In this document: piece by piece, positions 13,546-13,995 of the stretch | Numbering within the stretch: the first letter of the stretch is position 1 | How the letters are laid out: every line of letters begins with the position of its first letter | Notes under the pieces: generated by a model | Seen by the model: the letters and a program-made list of their open reading frames with translations, nothing else | What the model was told of the DNA's origin: nothing | The model's database searches: none | Translations under genes and position numbers: made by a program | DNA from: CAZBUK01 sp964495085 | GTDB taxonomy: Bacteria > Bacteroidota > Ignavibacteria > T3Sed10-11 | NCBI GenBank assembly: GCA_964495085.1 | Contig: CAZBUK010000094.1 | Span: forward strand, 1 to 13,995 | DNA length: 13,995 nucleotides | Reading direction: 5' to 3'

Positions 13546-13974
13546 TTATTCCGGTACTTTATCCGGTTCCTCGGGGGGCAAGCTGTCGATCAGTTTGCGC
13601 TCGCCGAGTTTCTGAAATTCAACGAGGATAGCGTAGCTGCCGTCGGAAGTCTTAACTTTCTCGCGTACCCACCCCATATCGTCCCATTCGGAATGGTAAA
13701 TCGCGTCGCCGATGCTGTAGGATTTTTCTGGTGAGTAGGAGGTACACTGTTCTTTGAGAAGATTCCTGTTTTCGGCAGTTTCTTTTGCAGCGAGGATGCC
13801 GGCTTCGTCGATGAGTGCATTGTGATGGCATCTGCTGCATTTATACCATACGCGTGTGCCTTCGGTAATCTCTGTCGAGCCGTTCTCGTCGGTAACCATT
13901 TCGCCGACGCGTGACATTTTGGTTACTTTATTGCAATAAGAGCAGTATATGAGTATGTTACGGGCTCGTGCCAA
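13546..13974 (-). CDS. zinc-ribbon protein with C-terminal Tudor/UvrD-tail-like domain (5' end uncertain, may run off window)
   Basis: Unnamed protein. Two CxxC pairs, CSYC at 11-14 and CSRC at 46-49, are spaced as a four-cysteine zinc ribbon. The second half reads YSIGDAIYHSEWDDMGWV...YAILVEFQKLGERKLI. This resembles the small SH3/Tudor-like barrel at the C-terminus of UvrD/PcrA helicases and CarD-like factors (pattern GdxVxHxxxGxGxV...VxFxxxGxKxL). That combination suggests binding to RNA polymerase, ribosome or nucleic acid, but the function is inferred only by resemblance. The TTG at 13974 has AAGGA 4-5 bases upstream. However, the frame stays open (NNKPKET) to the right edge, so the true start may lie outside. 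It is upstream of rpsU on the same strand. Confidence 0.7.
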   Translation of the reverse strand: MARARNILIYCSYCNKVTKMSRVGEMVTDENGSTEITEGTRVWYKCSRCHHNALIDEAGILAAKETAENRNLLKEQCTSYSPEKSYSIGDAIYHSEWDDMGWVREKVKTSDGSYAILVEFQKLGERKLIDSLPPEEPDKVPE

Positions 13975-13995
13975 GGTTTCCTTAGGCTTATTGTT

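Noticed and set aside
13538..13570. Terminator between the zinc-ribbon gene and rpsU on the minus strand
   Set aside because: There is a T8 run, but the only hairpin before it is a 4-bp CCGG/CCGG stem, too weak to call.
1..13995. Long antisense frames inside the ATPase, S9, DUF4397 and dipeptidase genes
   Set aside because: They lack ribosome binding sites, have low-complexity Arg/Ser-rich products typical of shadow frames, and lie fully within well-supported genes.
1..13995. tRNA genes, CRISPR arrays, transposases or phage genes
   Set aside because: No cloverleaf, no spaced direct-repeat array and no transposase or integrase motif was seen on either strand.

Overview
The window carries eight complete or nearly complete protein genes and looks like the chromosome of a bacterium in the Bacteroidota–Chlorobiota–Calditrichota neighbourhood. 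The main clue is the C-terminal type IX secretion sorting domain (YPNPFNPSTTIRF...) on the large protein at 5787-8963. A YpdA-type bacillithiol disulfide reductase fits the same range. Strong Shine-Dalgarno sites (AGGAGG-type before 2496, 5787 and 13503) and an exact TTGACA-17-TATAAT promoter argue against classical Bacteroidia and for a lineage such as Ignavibacteria, Balneolota/Rhodothermota or Calditrichota. That placement is inference.

Layout. 64-2298 (+): P1B-4-type heavy-metal ATPase with SPC and HEGST motifs, possibly coupled to a gene that ends at base 60. 2299-2495: a large two-tier hairpin. 2496-4520 (+): secreted S9 peptidase with a seven-repeat propeller and a full catalytic triad. 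4521-4676: a convergent gap filled by a 119-bp nested fold-back element. 4677-5546 (-): CarH/LitR-like regulator with a MerR-type DNA-binding domain and a cobalamin-binding domain. 5547-5786: a compact divergent control region. 5787-8963 (+): a 1058-residue secreted protein built from DUF4397-like units, a CHRD domain and a T9SS sorting domain. 8964-9430: long non-coding gap with a terminator-like structured hairpin. 9431-10870 (+): aspartate ammonia-lyase. 10948-11913 (+): YpdA-like flavoprotein. 12007-13188 (+): secreted M19 dipeptidase. 13309-13503 (-): ribosomal protein S21, preceded on the same strand by a zinc-ribbon/Tudor-like protein that may run off the right edge.

The most interesting part is 4677-8963. 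The regulator keeps the residues expected of an adenosylcobalamin light sensor (W-x9-EH and the lower-ligand His). It is transcribed divergently from the T9SS-exported surface protein. The space between them holds two near-perfect sigma70-type promoters whose -35 boxes form a 9-bp inverted repeat. Four 9-bp direct repeats lie just after the -10 of the surface-protein promoter, and a perfect 12-bp inverted pair brackets that promoter. I infer a light- or B12-responsive switch controlling a surface adhesin or matrix protein, not the usual carotenoid or photolyase targets. The other genes (metal export, peptidase, aspartase, thiol redox, dipeptidase, ribosomal protein) look like ordinary housekeeping or peptide and amino-acid catabolism.
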